This document shows positions 40,769 through 51,540 of a stretch of 64,000 nt of DNA, in pieces (within the stretch, counting starts at the first letter, position 1; each line of letters begins with the position of its first letter). Source of the stretch: Bursaphelenchus xylophilus. Taxonomy: Eukaryota; Nematoda; Chromadorea; Rhabditida; Aphelenchoididae. The position numbers were made by a program, and so were the translations under genes. Below the pieces are notes generated by a model. It worked only from the letters and a program-made list of their open reading frames with translations. It made no database searches and was not told where the DNA came from. The stretch is taken from positions 7,378,001 through 7,442,000 of the forward strand of contig CAJFCV020000006.1 in NCBI GenBank assembly GCA_904066235.2. Direction: 5' to 3'.

Positions 40769-42745
40769 TTATTCGTCGGTGGCTACAGAGTCACTTGGCA
40801 TGGCCTCACAGTCTCCTTGCACTTTGGCACAGCATTCCGGAGTCTTTATGGAATCGCGGAAGAACTTCCAGATTTTTTGGTTCTCAATGCACATGGTCCC
40901 GCCTCCTCGTTTGGCTTGTGACGCCTAAAATAAAAATAATTGTAATGTTTGCATACCTGTCTGTTAATGTCCCCGATGCAGACGGTAGCTGGTTCTGCGC
41001 TGACGGCCCATTTACTGTGGTCTAAGGCACTAGACCATTCTACACCCCCGGGTGCAATTCGGCGATTATTGGTGACAAAATCGTCCGTTTTACATGTGGG
41101 AGCGTAATCTCTAGGTCCATTCAACCAAGTTTCCACGTAGAAGGCTTTTTTGGTGTTGACCACAAGCTGATTGGAGTATAAGTCTTAAAGTTTTGGGTGT
41201 TCAATTATACGAAACATGTTCGTAGTGGACGTTTTTGTCCCCACTTTTTTCGAGCTTTTTTGTCCCCAGACCGGTTCTGTCCCCAGGACGGTTTTGTCCC
41301 CAAGACGTTTTTGTCCCCATTTTTTTTTAATTTTTTTCCCCACACAGATTTTGTCCCCAGGACGTTTTTGTCCCCAAGCTGGATAGTTCAATTAAAAACT
41401 CAAACAACATGTTCTTAGCGCTTGGTACTGTATGTACGAGGTGGTACTATATAGCACCAGGTAAAAATTAAGCCATAACACGTCAATGCTATAGGTTTGA
41501 AGCCCAGTACTTCTCAAAAATGTGTTTTAGCACTTGGTACTATATAGCACGAATTTATTTTTGCATAAAATGAACTTCTGATCAGTACTGCATACCAAAA
41601 CAACGGCATTCACGCGTTATAGCTTAATTTTTACCTCGTGCTATACAGTACCACCTCGTACTATACAGTACCAAGCGCTAAGAACATGTTGTTTGAGCAG
41701 TACTCTGCACCAAACCAACAGCATTAACATCTAAATGTATAATTTTTAAGTGAACTACCCAGCTTGGGGACAAAAACGTCCTGGGGACAAAATCGGTGTG
41801 AGGAAAAAAATAAAAAAAGTGGGCACAAAACCGTCCTGGGGACAGAACCGGTCTGGGGACAAAAAGGCTCGGAAAAAGTGGGGAAAAAACCGGGCCCAAC
41901 CAACATGTAATGCGAGAAACAAGTCCAAACCAACCTTTTCCAAAGTTCCGATGTTTTTCGTAACTGGTTAGCCACTGCCCTCCCTTAGTTTTGAGTGCCG
42001 TTGTTCTGTTGAAGCTGCATGACTTTGTTCCGAGTGATTTTCCGAGTTTTACAGCTCTTTGCAACTTTTGATATTGAGCGAAAGAATCTGGGAATCCAAA
42101 TTTGGTAATGGATAGTTGTGCCACATGGATTTGTCTTCCTATAAATATTTAGTGGAACCATTACAAGACTTTTTTTTACCAATCTCATGTAATTGGTCAG
42201 CTTCGAATGTCATACAAAAGAATGATTGACCAAATTTGGTTCCTGTTGGGGGATAGTAGTATGCCTTGTCAGGATCAGCGAATCTTGGCGCTGAATGGAT
42301 TAACCAAAATCCTTGTGTGGAATCAAAGGCCATCACTCCTTTGGCATGGGCTCTGTGGCCGTCAGAATCCGTCCGTCCGGGTTGTTGGTCATTGTAAAAT
42401 AACCAGAACTTATCCTGAACACAATTACAGTGCACCTTTCAACTAAAATATTACCGAAGATTTGGTGGCGTCAATAGCTTGGGTTACGGTCATACCCATG
42501 GAGCTCTTGGGATCGTTTATATCTTTTTGGGATATCCGGAAGTCCTGATTGTTGGAGTCTGCATAGAAGTAAGCAAGACCATTTTTTATGAAAGGACTTT
42601 CTGTTTTGCCGGACAAGGTGGGCATCTTCAGAGAGATGAACCAATCCACATCATTCCCGTCCATATCTTTACATGATAACGCTGCATAAACTTTATTTAC
42701 AATCACAAAATACAGTAATACTAGATATGTAGATGGACTCCGCAT
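40769..42745 (-). CDS. DNase II family nuclease (copy 1)
   Basis: Exons 42455-42745, 42180-42414, 41935-42138, 40957-41183, 40769-40924; 370 aa. DNase II is an acid endonuclease that degrades DNA in lysosomes of engulfing cells; C. elegans has NUC-1, CRN-6 and CRN-7. Signal peptide, then DGNDVDWFISLKMP (DNase II N-terminal block), GHRAHAKGV (first HxK motif), GFWLIHSAPRF, and DHSKWAVS (second HxK catalytic motif; His and Lys are kept). Late cysteines (CIENQKIW, ECCAK) fit the disulphide pattern. Its fourth intron (41184-41934) is enlarged by a palindromic repeat, yet splice sites and phase remain intact. Confidence 0.85.
41230..41900. repeat. Palindromic repeat with GTCCCC subunits inside DNase II intron
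   Basis: Two arms (about 41230-41395 and 41745-41900) are inverted copies, each carrying several TTTTGTCCCC blocks (GGGGACAAAA on the other arm). Between them, 41400-41700 has a second mirrored layer built on TGGTACTATATAGCAC-like blocks. A short run of GGGGACAAAACCGG blocks also occurs at 50365-50425. Origin as a foldback transposon is likely; no clear target duplication found. Confidence 0.6.
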
Positions 42746-43074
42746 GTCCGAAAGAGAGGTAGGAGTTTGAAATGGCTCCGGGACAAAGCAATGACATCCA
42801 TTCTTCTTGTGAACAGCTATTTAAATACATTCCTTGAAAGGTTTTTGACGTCGTTTAAACATTTAGATTGCAAATTTATTAATCAAACTAGTTGTAGGTT
42901 TAAATTAATGAACAAGTTGAAGGATGCAAAGGGATAAAATCATTGTTTAGCAGGGGCCCCCGGGTTTGGTAGATACTGTAACAAAGATGTCGTTAATGGA
43001 AGTTGTCAGGAATAATGTTAAAGCAAAAAGCTTGTGAGCGGCGTGGCGGGAAATTAAAAATTAAGCAGATATTA
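42746..43074. other. Spacer between the two DNase II genes
   Basis: About 330 bp, AT-rich, no gene or repeat recognised. It must hold the promoter of copy 1 and the terminator of copy 2. Confidence 0.4.
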
Positions 43075-44383
<1,309 letters not shown>

Positions 44384-44605
44384 CTACAACTACACATCAA
44401 GGGCAGTAACAACCAAGGTATTTCGCGTAATAAACGTGTTGAAAACAAAAGAATCCTGAGATGAAGGCAGATAAACGAAAAAAGCAGAGAAAAAGAACGG
44501 CTCTCTTCAGATATGATAGAATTATTGAAAATTATACAAGCCCAAGATAAGATCGTGGAAAAATATTTATTGTCAAGGATATATAAATACTGACGCAATA
44601 GACGG

Positions 44606-45648
44606 TTATTCGGCCATTCCACTCACGATTGACCCGTCTTCGTCTGAAGAAAGTTTCTCTTCTCGGTAACACGCGTCGTAATCTTTTTCGTCCCCATAAT
44701 GATCTAAAAAAGGCGCTGTAAAGATTGGAAAAGGTCACAATAAACAAAGTTTAATGCAGCTAAAAAGGTCATGGAATCATCTCGACGTATGAACGGCGTC
44801 TTTCTTCTAAATATCCAGCCCGCTCTTTCATTTAAAGTCGTATTGTTCCCTAAACTCACCATAACTGTCATCAGAAGACGTTTCATCGTTTTCCAAAGAC
44901 TTATCCAACTCCTCCTCGTCCGGATAATCGTTAGCATAGTAATTCTCCGCATTGGAATCGTCGTCAGCATCCTCACTTTCCCCATCATCTTCATGACCAA
45001 AATATAATTGAAGCTCTTCATCTGTGGGAAGACGGACGTTCACCATGCTGGCATCACCCCGTGGAACATAATCCTCAGTGTGATAGAAATCGTAAACATA
45101 ATCCTCATCTAATCCAGACTCAGGCCGTGCTAACGGAGCCTAAATTATAAGTAAAATCAGTAACTAAACTTACTTCATCGGGAATGGCTAGATAAGGATC
45201 TAAAGGAGCATTCAGATCTATTTGATTGACTTTTTTAACACTTTCATCAAGCATCTGACTAACGTCATCTACTTCCACCGGAACGACGGCAGCAGATTGC
45301 ACTGGGACATCAGTGGTACCATCGAAGTCGACCAATTCAACCCTCTGCGATTAAAACTTTATATCAAAGTCGAATAGATTTACGACATAGTTTTATAAAA
45401 AGCCTTACTTTAGGAACATTAGTATTCAAGAACAGACGGGCTGCATCCCTAACATCTGGTAATGGTAATGTCCCAATTAGTCTGAATGCGGTCGTCTGAT
45501 CTAAATCAAAGTCCGACTTTGCCCTCTTCGATGGCCCGGCTGTGCCATCGAATGAATCCGATACCAAAAGACCACTATGGGGATTAGCACTGCGTTTACG
45601 CCGAACACGGATAATACGAGAAGTAGGGCCGTCAGCTAGAGAATCCAT
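44606..45648 (-). CDS. Iwr1 / SLC7A6OS, RNA polymerase II nuclear import factor
   Basis: Exons 45409-45648, 45174-45344, 44860-45139, 44606-44703; 262 aa. Iwr1 binds assembled Pol II in the cytoplasm and brings it to the nucleus with importin. Seen: N-terminal basic patch RIIRVRRKRSANPH (nuclear localisation signal and family start), and the C-terminal Iwr1 motif: DYVYDFYHTEDYVP then acidic SNAENYYANDYPDEEE (human SLC7A6OS: FVYDIYY and ENNWRNEYPEEE). The acidic end is Ser/Asp/Glu-rich. It starts 77 bp after the RPB11 stop codon on the same strand. Confidence 0.82.
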
Positions 45649-45724
45649 TGGAAAGAATAACAAGTTACGATAGGAAAAGGTAATACAAAGTAGAAGCAGT
45701 TGGTGTAAAAATTGAAACAGTCAG

Positions 45725-46150
45725 TTATTCGTTTCTAGCGTCACGAATACATTCCTAAAAGTAAAACAATAAATTACCTTTGTCTTCACAACTTACATTA
45801 AATCTCTCATCTAATACAGATAACTCGGCCAGTAAATCGTTTATGGCCTCGATTAACACGTTATGTGGAGAATTGTCCGCCGTCGTCTGGATTCTGAGAA
45901 CAAACTTGTGTTCCAAAGGATGGGGGTTCCGATAGCCAGCAAAGAGCACTTGAGGGTTTTTCAAAAGCTGACTAAATACAAATTCAATTAATAAAATCAA
46001 AACGTACTTCTTCAACAGATTTCCCAAAGTATGGTCTTCTTTGTTGAAGGTGAAGATGGCAGCGTTAGGTACCTTCGTATCCTTTTCGACAACAACTTTT
46101 TTCTCCCCGTCAAAAAGAAGAAAAGATTCAAATGCAGCTGGTGCGTTCAT
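45725..46150 (-). CDS. rpb-11: RNA polymerase II subunit RPB11
   Basis: Exons 46008-46150, 45797-45971, 45725-45754; 115 aa against 117 in human POLR2J. Starts [19 protein letters not shown] (human [18 protein letters not shown]), continues [28 protein letters not shown] and [11 protein letters not shown]11 pairs with RPB3 to start Pol II assembly. The last exon encodes nine residues. First member of a pair with Iwr1. Confidence 0.95.
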
Positions 46151-46337
46151 TTAATGGTAACTATAGAATACTATGTTTCTGATCCCGTACATCCAAACCG
46201 TAAGAACGCTTGCAGAATGATTCGTGCGACAGCACAGAAAATGCCAGGAATTAGCGAAAAGGCGGGGAATAGAAACGGCAGACTGCGCCCGGCCCTTTTC
46301 GACTTGCCGCGACATTTTATACGATGAAACATAACGA

Positions 46338-46440
46338 ATTCAAAATTTTTCGTCTCGTCGAAAAAAGGGCGCGCGCACCAAATCCCCAGCCGCGGCTAGC
46401 CGTTGCAACGCGATGATGGGCGATTTCTTCCAGATCGCAG
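46338..46440. repeat. Internal fragment of the GTCTGTCGGG-family MITE
   Basis: CGCGCACCAAATCCCCAGCC and a following GATGATGGGCGATTTC match the core of the element at 9511-9662, but no inverted ends are present. A decayed copy. Confidence 0.5.
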
Positions 46441-46594
46441 AAAAAGAGGACATTCCTAATAAAACCTTCACTTATAACTCAAATGCCTAAAATGAAAAAT
46501 AAAAATATTACGATTTCATAATAACAAGCCCTTTTTGATTAGCAGTCATTAGGGTTCGGACGGAGTGTATACCCGGGGTATATTCCCGGGTATA

Positions 46595-46841
46595 CAGTGA
46601 GGGACCTGATCCAATGGCAAAAAACGTTTCCTTTTGCATCCCGGAAGGGGCCAAAATGACTCCAAACCCTTCCCTTCTCTAAGCTAACAAACTCCGCTTT
46701 GAAAAGCGCGCCCTTTCCTTCAAGGCGGGCTCTTGAAATCGGGGTTTTTTGGCTTAGAGAACGGAAGGGTTTGGAGACATTTTGGTCCCTTCCGGGATGC
46801 AAAATGAGTCGTTTTTTGCCATTGGATCCCGTCCCTCACTG
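46595..46841. mobile_element. Tc1/mariner-like MITE (nested)
   Basis: Left end CAGTGAGGGACCTGATCCAA, right end mirrored; TA on both sides. Long palindrome around a GGCGGGCTCTTG-type core. A related copy is at 54858-55114. No coding capacity. Confidence 0.7.
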
Positions 46842-47049
46842 TATACCCAAATACCCGAGAGGCCGGATATTTTCGGGTATTTATGGGTATATTCAAAGTA
46901 CATTTGCATTCAAAAAATGTAAAAAAGTCGAGTTTTGTCATAAAAAATGAATAAATGTTGACATTTTGTCATAATTTGTTTTTTGCCACTCAAAACGTGG
47001 TTCTAACAAGGGTTCGGCAAAACCTCGTCCCCTGGTTTTATCTTGAAAC

Positions 47050-47118
47050 ATAGGGGATTCGAACCTGATCCGCAGGTCCTCCTTGTGAAGCGCCTTACCC
47101 TACTAGGCCACCGAAGCA
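47050..47118 (-). other. tRNA-like segment inside a transposable element
   Basis: Minus-strand A box TGGCCTAGTAGG (47099-47110) and a perfect B box GGTTCGAATCC (47055-47065), spacing 45. Neighbouring sequence GGTAAGGCGC is tRNA-like, but acceptor arms do not pair well. A tRNA-derived or tRNA-pseudogene segment. Confidence 0.5.
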
Positions 47119-47173
47119 CTGCTCCGCTGTGCTTTTGAAATCGATTGCGTTTCTTTTCTCAAAAGACGAGTGA

Positions 47174-48212
47174 CAAGGGATCGGCAAATAGTTGCACCCT
47201 GCTTTCTTAACGAAACATATACCGTTTGAAAGAGCCTTAAAAATAGTGTACAACACAAGAAAAATTAGCTGCCCAATATATGTTTGGGCAAAGTTATGGC
47301 CGTTTTATGATAGGGGTTACATGCGGCCAAAACGCCGGTTTCTTATATTACAGTAACCCTGACGGATTGCAATTGTCTCCATTGTCTTACTAGTATCCCG
47401 AAACGTCTATCACGGTCGTTTCATGGCTTTATCAATCGTTGGCTATGAGTTATTAGACATTATAATGTCGCATTACTGCCATTTACAAAAAATTGTAAAT
47501 AAAACTAGGTTAATGGGAAAACTGGAGCAAAAAACTTTGGAAATACATTTGTATGATCGTCGTGGCCATTTACAAACAAAAATCTCAAAATCAAAAATTT
47601 CTTATGTCCTAGCCTTACCGACGGTTAGGCCACTGTGTCAGCAATAGTGTTTTAGCCGCTTTTGTAATTTTCTCTTCGTATTTTTTTGGGAAAAATTATA
47701 TTTATAGGCCCTTGTAAATTGAATTATCGTCCAGTAATCATAATCAATCAGGCTAAAGGCATGACACCCTTGTAATTATACGATAGGCATGCTCTCATCA
47801 CCATCAAATTTGTGGTGATTGCAAAAAAAACCGAAAACTCGAAAAAATCCAGTAAAAATGTATTTTGACTGCGAAGGAACAAAAATTATTTAAAAATATC
47901 AACATACCATGGTTTTGTGGCATATAAGAGACGAAATGCAAAAAACATTGCAGAGCCCGGATTCGAAACCAGGACCTGTTTCACCGGAAGTGGGGTCACT
48001 ACCATTCGGCCAACTAGACACAGTTCTACCGTCGTTCCAAGAGCTTATAAATTGCCGCGGAAATTAGGCTAAAATACGTATTTTAGCCATAACTTTGCCC
48101 AAACATATATTGGGCAGCTAATTTTTTTTGCGCTGTGCACTATTTTTAATGCTCTTTTAAATGATATAGGTTTCGTTAAGAAAGCAGGGTGCAACTATTT
48201 GCCGATCCCTTG
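47174..48212. mobile_element. CAAGGG-ended element with TGA duplication (nested, innermost)
   Basis: Left end CAAGGGATCGGCAAATAGTT, right end mirrored, TGA at 47171-47173 and 48213-48215. Arms of ~150 bp contain TTTGGGCAAAGTTATGGCC-like blocks. Shares its ends with 29924-30224. Contains a tRNA-like segment at 47955-48018. Confidence 0.8.
47955..48018 (-). other. tRNA-like segment inside a transposable element
   Basis: Minus strand: A box TGGCCGAATGG (48002-48012) and B box GGTTTCGAATCCGGG (47957-47971), spacing 41. Clearly homologous to 30118-30176 (TAGTGACCCC follows the A box in both). Not a complete cloverleaf. Confidence 0.5.
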
Positions 48213-48834
48213 TGAGACAAGCCTAGAATTAAAAAATGCTCGCTAGCCAGCATATAAGTGAATAATAGCAGCTAATTCAAGGTGATCCTAGACCTGTTTT
48301 TTACGCTCTTTCAAATGGTATATATTTCAAGAAGAAACCGGACGAGGTTTTGCCGAGCCCTTGTAAGGTTGAAATTTACTTGGCCGGAGTCGGAAAATAA
48401 ACGGGAAAAAATTCGAAATCTGACTGCCAAATATTGAATTGCTAACCTTTTTCATTGTTAAAATGCTAGTTTTGTTTGTTGTAGTTCTGAAAATAAAGCA
48501 ACATGATTAGGTTAATGAACAAGTTGCCACTTATTCATTAACGACATCATATTGGTACTATATTGGACTAATTTAGGCTAATTTTGTAAATACCCGAATA
48601 TACCCGAGATTTCGGGTATATACCCGGGTATATACCCGCGTGGTGAATATACCCGAATTTTCCGAACCCTAGCAGTCATCCAAAAATTTTTGGAACTTTT
48701 TTTGCCCAAAAATTTGAATTTGAACTTTTCAACCAAAAAATCGGAGTCATTGGTCATGAAACTTGTCATTATGAGAACAATTTTTCCGAAGGCTATGTCG
48801 AAGCTTCAAAGAAAGCTAGCCAAAAGGTTGGACT

Positions 48835-50150
48835 GGCTTTTACTAGCCGTTTTAATAACGGGTCTATATTTTTCTCCCAGAATTAAAAATATTTTTCCCC
48901 AGAAAAGAGCATTATAGAAAAACTCCTATTTTCTCCCAGAAAAAATATATTTTCTCCCAGAAAGAAAATATTTTTCCCCAGAAAAGAGAATTATGAAAAA
49001 AATGCTATTTTCTCCCAGAAAAGAAACTATTTTCTCCCAGAAAGCACAATTTTGTAAAAATAAAACACGGAAGTAGTAAAAATTGATGAATAAGTAACTT
49101 TACTAGTAAAATAAATTAAGTAGTAGTGTAAAACAATATTTGCAGTAAGTTTTTGAGGAAATACTGGAAATCGATGTAATCGACGGTGCTGATTTCGAAA
49201 ATGATTCTCATTTTTTGTGATTTTTACTTTTTTGTGCTCAAAGAGTGCATTGAAGTGTACATCGACAGCATTTACAATAAGAGAATCCTTATACTCATCG
49301 GGGAAAAAATACATTCAAGAATAAAACATGAGAGATATTCAGAAATTACTACCTTCTAAACGATAGTGATGTCGAAGACGTAGAGAGACCCTAAAGGTTT
49401 AATTCAGAACGACAAGTCAATATGTCAGTTATTTTGAATCCAATATTATGACTTATCTGGGGCCCATGCATCGTATTTTACATTACTACTTACAATAAAG
49501 TTGGAAATCCCACGTTTTTCCAATCTTTTTCAGATTTTCAACTTCCAGATGATATTACTTTAGACGACTTCTGAATTGAGTTTAAAAACAAGTAAGATAA
49601 CGATTTATACAAAGACATGTATGAATAAATTCTTTAATGGTTTATTCTTGGATATCTTTTGTTCCCAATGGAAATAAGGATGGGTTTCTCTTATTGTAAA
49701 TCTGAATGTTCTTCCTGGCGCAGAAGACGACACAGACAGGATGTCAATGCACTCTTTGAGCACAAAAAAGTAAAAATCACAAAAAATGAGAATCATTTTC
49801 GAAATCAGCACCGTCGATTACATCTATTCCCAGTATTTCCTCAAAAACTTACTGCAAATATTGTTTTACACTACTACTTAATTTATTTTACTAGTAAAGT
49901 TACTTATTCATCAATCTTTACTAATTCCGTGCTTTATTTTTACAAAATTATGCTTTCTGGGAGAAAATCTTTTCTTTTCTGGGAGAAAATAGCATTTTTT
50001 TCATAATTCTCTTTTCTGGGGAAAAATATTTTCTTTCTGGGAGAAAATATATTTTTTCTGGGAGAAAATAGGAGTTTTTCTATAATGCTCTTTTCTGGGG
50101 AAAAATATTTTTAATTCTGGGCGAAAATATTTTTCCCTTTAATAACTTGG
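48835..50150. repeat. 1.3-kb foldback element with TTTCTCCCAGAAA arms
   Basis: Left arm (~48835-49245) and right arm (~49745-50150) are inverted copies. Each arm has repeated TTTCTCCCAGAAAA-type blocks (six or so) followed by shared unique sequence (e.g. TTTACTAGTAAAAT, CTGATTTCGAAAATGATTCT). The ~500-bp centre is not mirrored. No coding; target duplication not found. Edges approximate. Confidence 0.7.
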
Positions 50151-50789
50151 CTGTCATTTGCAACCTTTTGACACCCATTCCAATTTTTTAGATAGCTATT
50201 TTTGAGGCTTCGGAATTTCCTCGACGCGAAAATCCATGATTTTCATTTTTTTAGCCGATCAAATTTCGGTTCAAAAAATACCTTTTGTGGTTCTTTAACG
50301 CCATTTTTACAGTTTGGCAATCTGATCTAATCGGCTAGCTGGTAAAAGGATTTTCAAAAATCAAATATCGGGGACAAGAACGACCCGGGGACAAAACCGG
50401 TCGGGGACAAAACCGGGTGCAATCTTGTGTCATCCAAAAGTTTTTGGAACTTCTTTTGCCCGCAACTCTTATTTTATTCTTACAAGGAAAGTACTTTTAT
50501 GGGGGCTCCTACTTTTTGACGGGACATATCTCAAAAAATCAGAAAAAATGTGCTGATCAAGGATATATAAATCTTAGCTGCCCATTTTAGGTTTTTAGGG
50601 GTGAAAACTCAATCGGAAGTTGACTTAAAGTCCTATATGAACCCCTTTTCGCTTAATTTTTCACAGGTTTACAATTTTTATTTTGGCTTAAAATGATGTT
50701 TATTGAGTTTTTAAGACGTAATAAATCAGTCTTGGCACAAAAATTTGTTTTTCCGACCTTCAACTTCAAAAAAAGTTGATTCGGCCCAA

Positions 50790-50862
50790 AAGGGAAATCG
50801 AACCCGTGCGGCGTTCCCCCTCTTGATTCCCAGACTACGGCACTAACCACTCGGCCACATCG
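50790..50862 (-). other. tRNA-Ser/Leu-like segment inside a transposable element
   Basis: Minus strand: A box TGGCCGAGTGG (50847-50857), followed by TTAGTGCC, and B box around GGGTTCGATTTCC (50792-50804). The 53-base spacing matches long-variable-arm tRNAs (Ser/Leu). Stems do not pair convincingly, so a tRNA-derived remnant is more likely than a working gene. Confidence 0.55.
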
Positions 50863-50980
50863 CTCTCTTCCGAAGGAAGAGACCGACTGCACGGCAACCC
50901 GAAATAGAGGAAAAATGTTCCCCGCCCACTTTTGAGTTTCGTCCAAACGAAGTGTCAAAATTGACAAAAGAAATAAAATA

Positions 50981-51135
50981 TCAGTCTGTCGGAAAAATAA
51001 CGGCGGATCGTCGCAGCAAAATGTCTCGCCTCGCCGCTATCGCGCACCAAATCCCAAGTCGCGACTTGCAGTCGCAAAGCGATGATGAGCGACTCCGAGG
51101 CGCGACGATCCGCCGTTTTTTTCCCGACAGACCGA
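50981..51135. mobile_element. GTCTGTCGG-family MITE nested in a CAAGG element
   Basis: Left end TCAGTCTGTCGG, right end mirrored (CCGACAGACCGA), TA on both sides (50979-50980, 51136-51137). Interior palindrome CGCACCAAATCCCAAGTCGC. Same family as 9511-9662. Confidence 0.8.
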
Positions 51136-51540
51136 TAATTCCGAGAAAAACATTTTTTGGTCGGAAAATCCCACGAAAAATTCTTTTGTGACATTTCGTT
51201 TGATTTCAACCGATACAGAATGGGCGAAGTGTCGAAAGGAGCCAGGAAACACTTCGGGTTGCCGTGGACTGCGCTTTTTAGCGTTTCGAATGCCTGCGCC
51301 TTTTGTAGGGAAATTAAGCCAGTTTTTGGGCATTTTCACCCCTAAAAACCCAAAATGGGCAGCTAAGATTTATATATCCTTGATCAGCACATTTTTTCTG
51401 ATTTTTTGAGATATGTCCCGTCAAAAAGTAGGAGCCCCCATAAAAGTACTTTCCTTGTTAAAAGAGAGTTTTTTACAACTCGAAGGATGGCCCGGACATT
51501 TCGAAAAAACGACCAACTCAGAATCGTTTGATATTTTGCG

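Larger units (their letters stand above)
47007..48363. mobile_element. CAAGGG-ended element with TAA duplication (nested)
   Basis: Left end CAAGGGTTCGGCAAAACCTC, right end mirrored (GAGGTTTTGCCGAGCCCTTG). TAA at 47004-47006 and 48364-48366. 1,357 bp including the element 47174-48212 inserted in it. It contains its own tRNA-like segment at 47050-47118. Confidence 0.8.
46550..48671. mobile_element. hAT-like composite element with nested insertions
   Basis: Left end TAGGGTTCGGACGG, right end TTTTCCGAACCCTA on the plus strand. The 8-bp GCAGTCAT occurs exactly at 46542-46549 and 48672-48679, so the whole 2,122-bp unit is bounded by one target duplication. Next to the ends are TATACCCGGG-like palindromic blocks. 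Inside are three other elements (46595-46841, 47007-48363 and 47174-48212). No transposase reading frame. A degenerate left end of the same family is at 18210. Confidence 0.85.
50483..51457. mobile_element. CAAGG-ended element with TTA duplication
   Basis: Left end CAAGGAAAGTACTTTTATGG, right end mirrored;  arms ~130 bp. TTA at 50480-50482 and 51458-51460. Contains a tRNA-like segment (50790-50862) and a nested GTCTGTCGG-family MITE (50981-51135). A deletion derivative is at 7228-7394. Confidence 0.8.

Noticed and set aside
50790..50862. Possible functional tRNA-Ser gene
   Set aside because: A and B boxes fit but the anticodon and acceptor stems do not pair as read; kept only as a tRNA-like segment.
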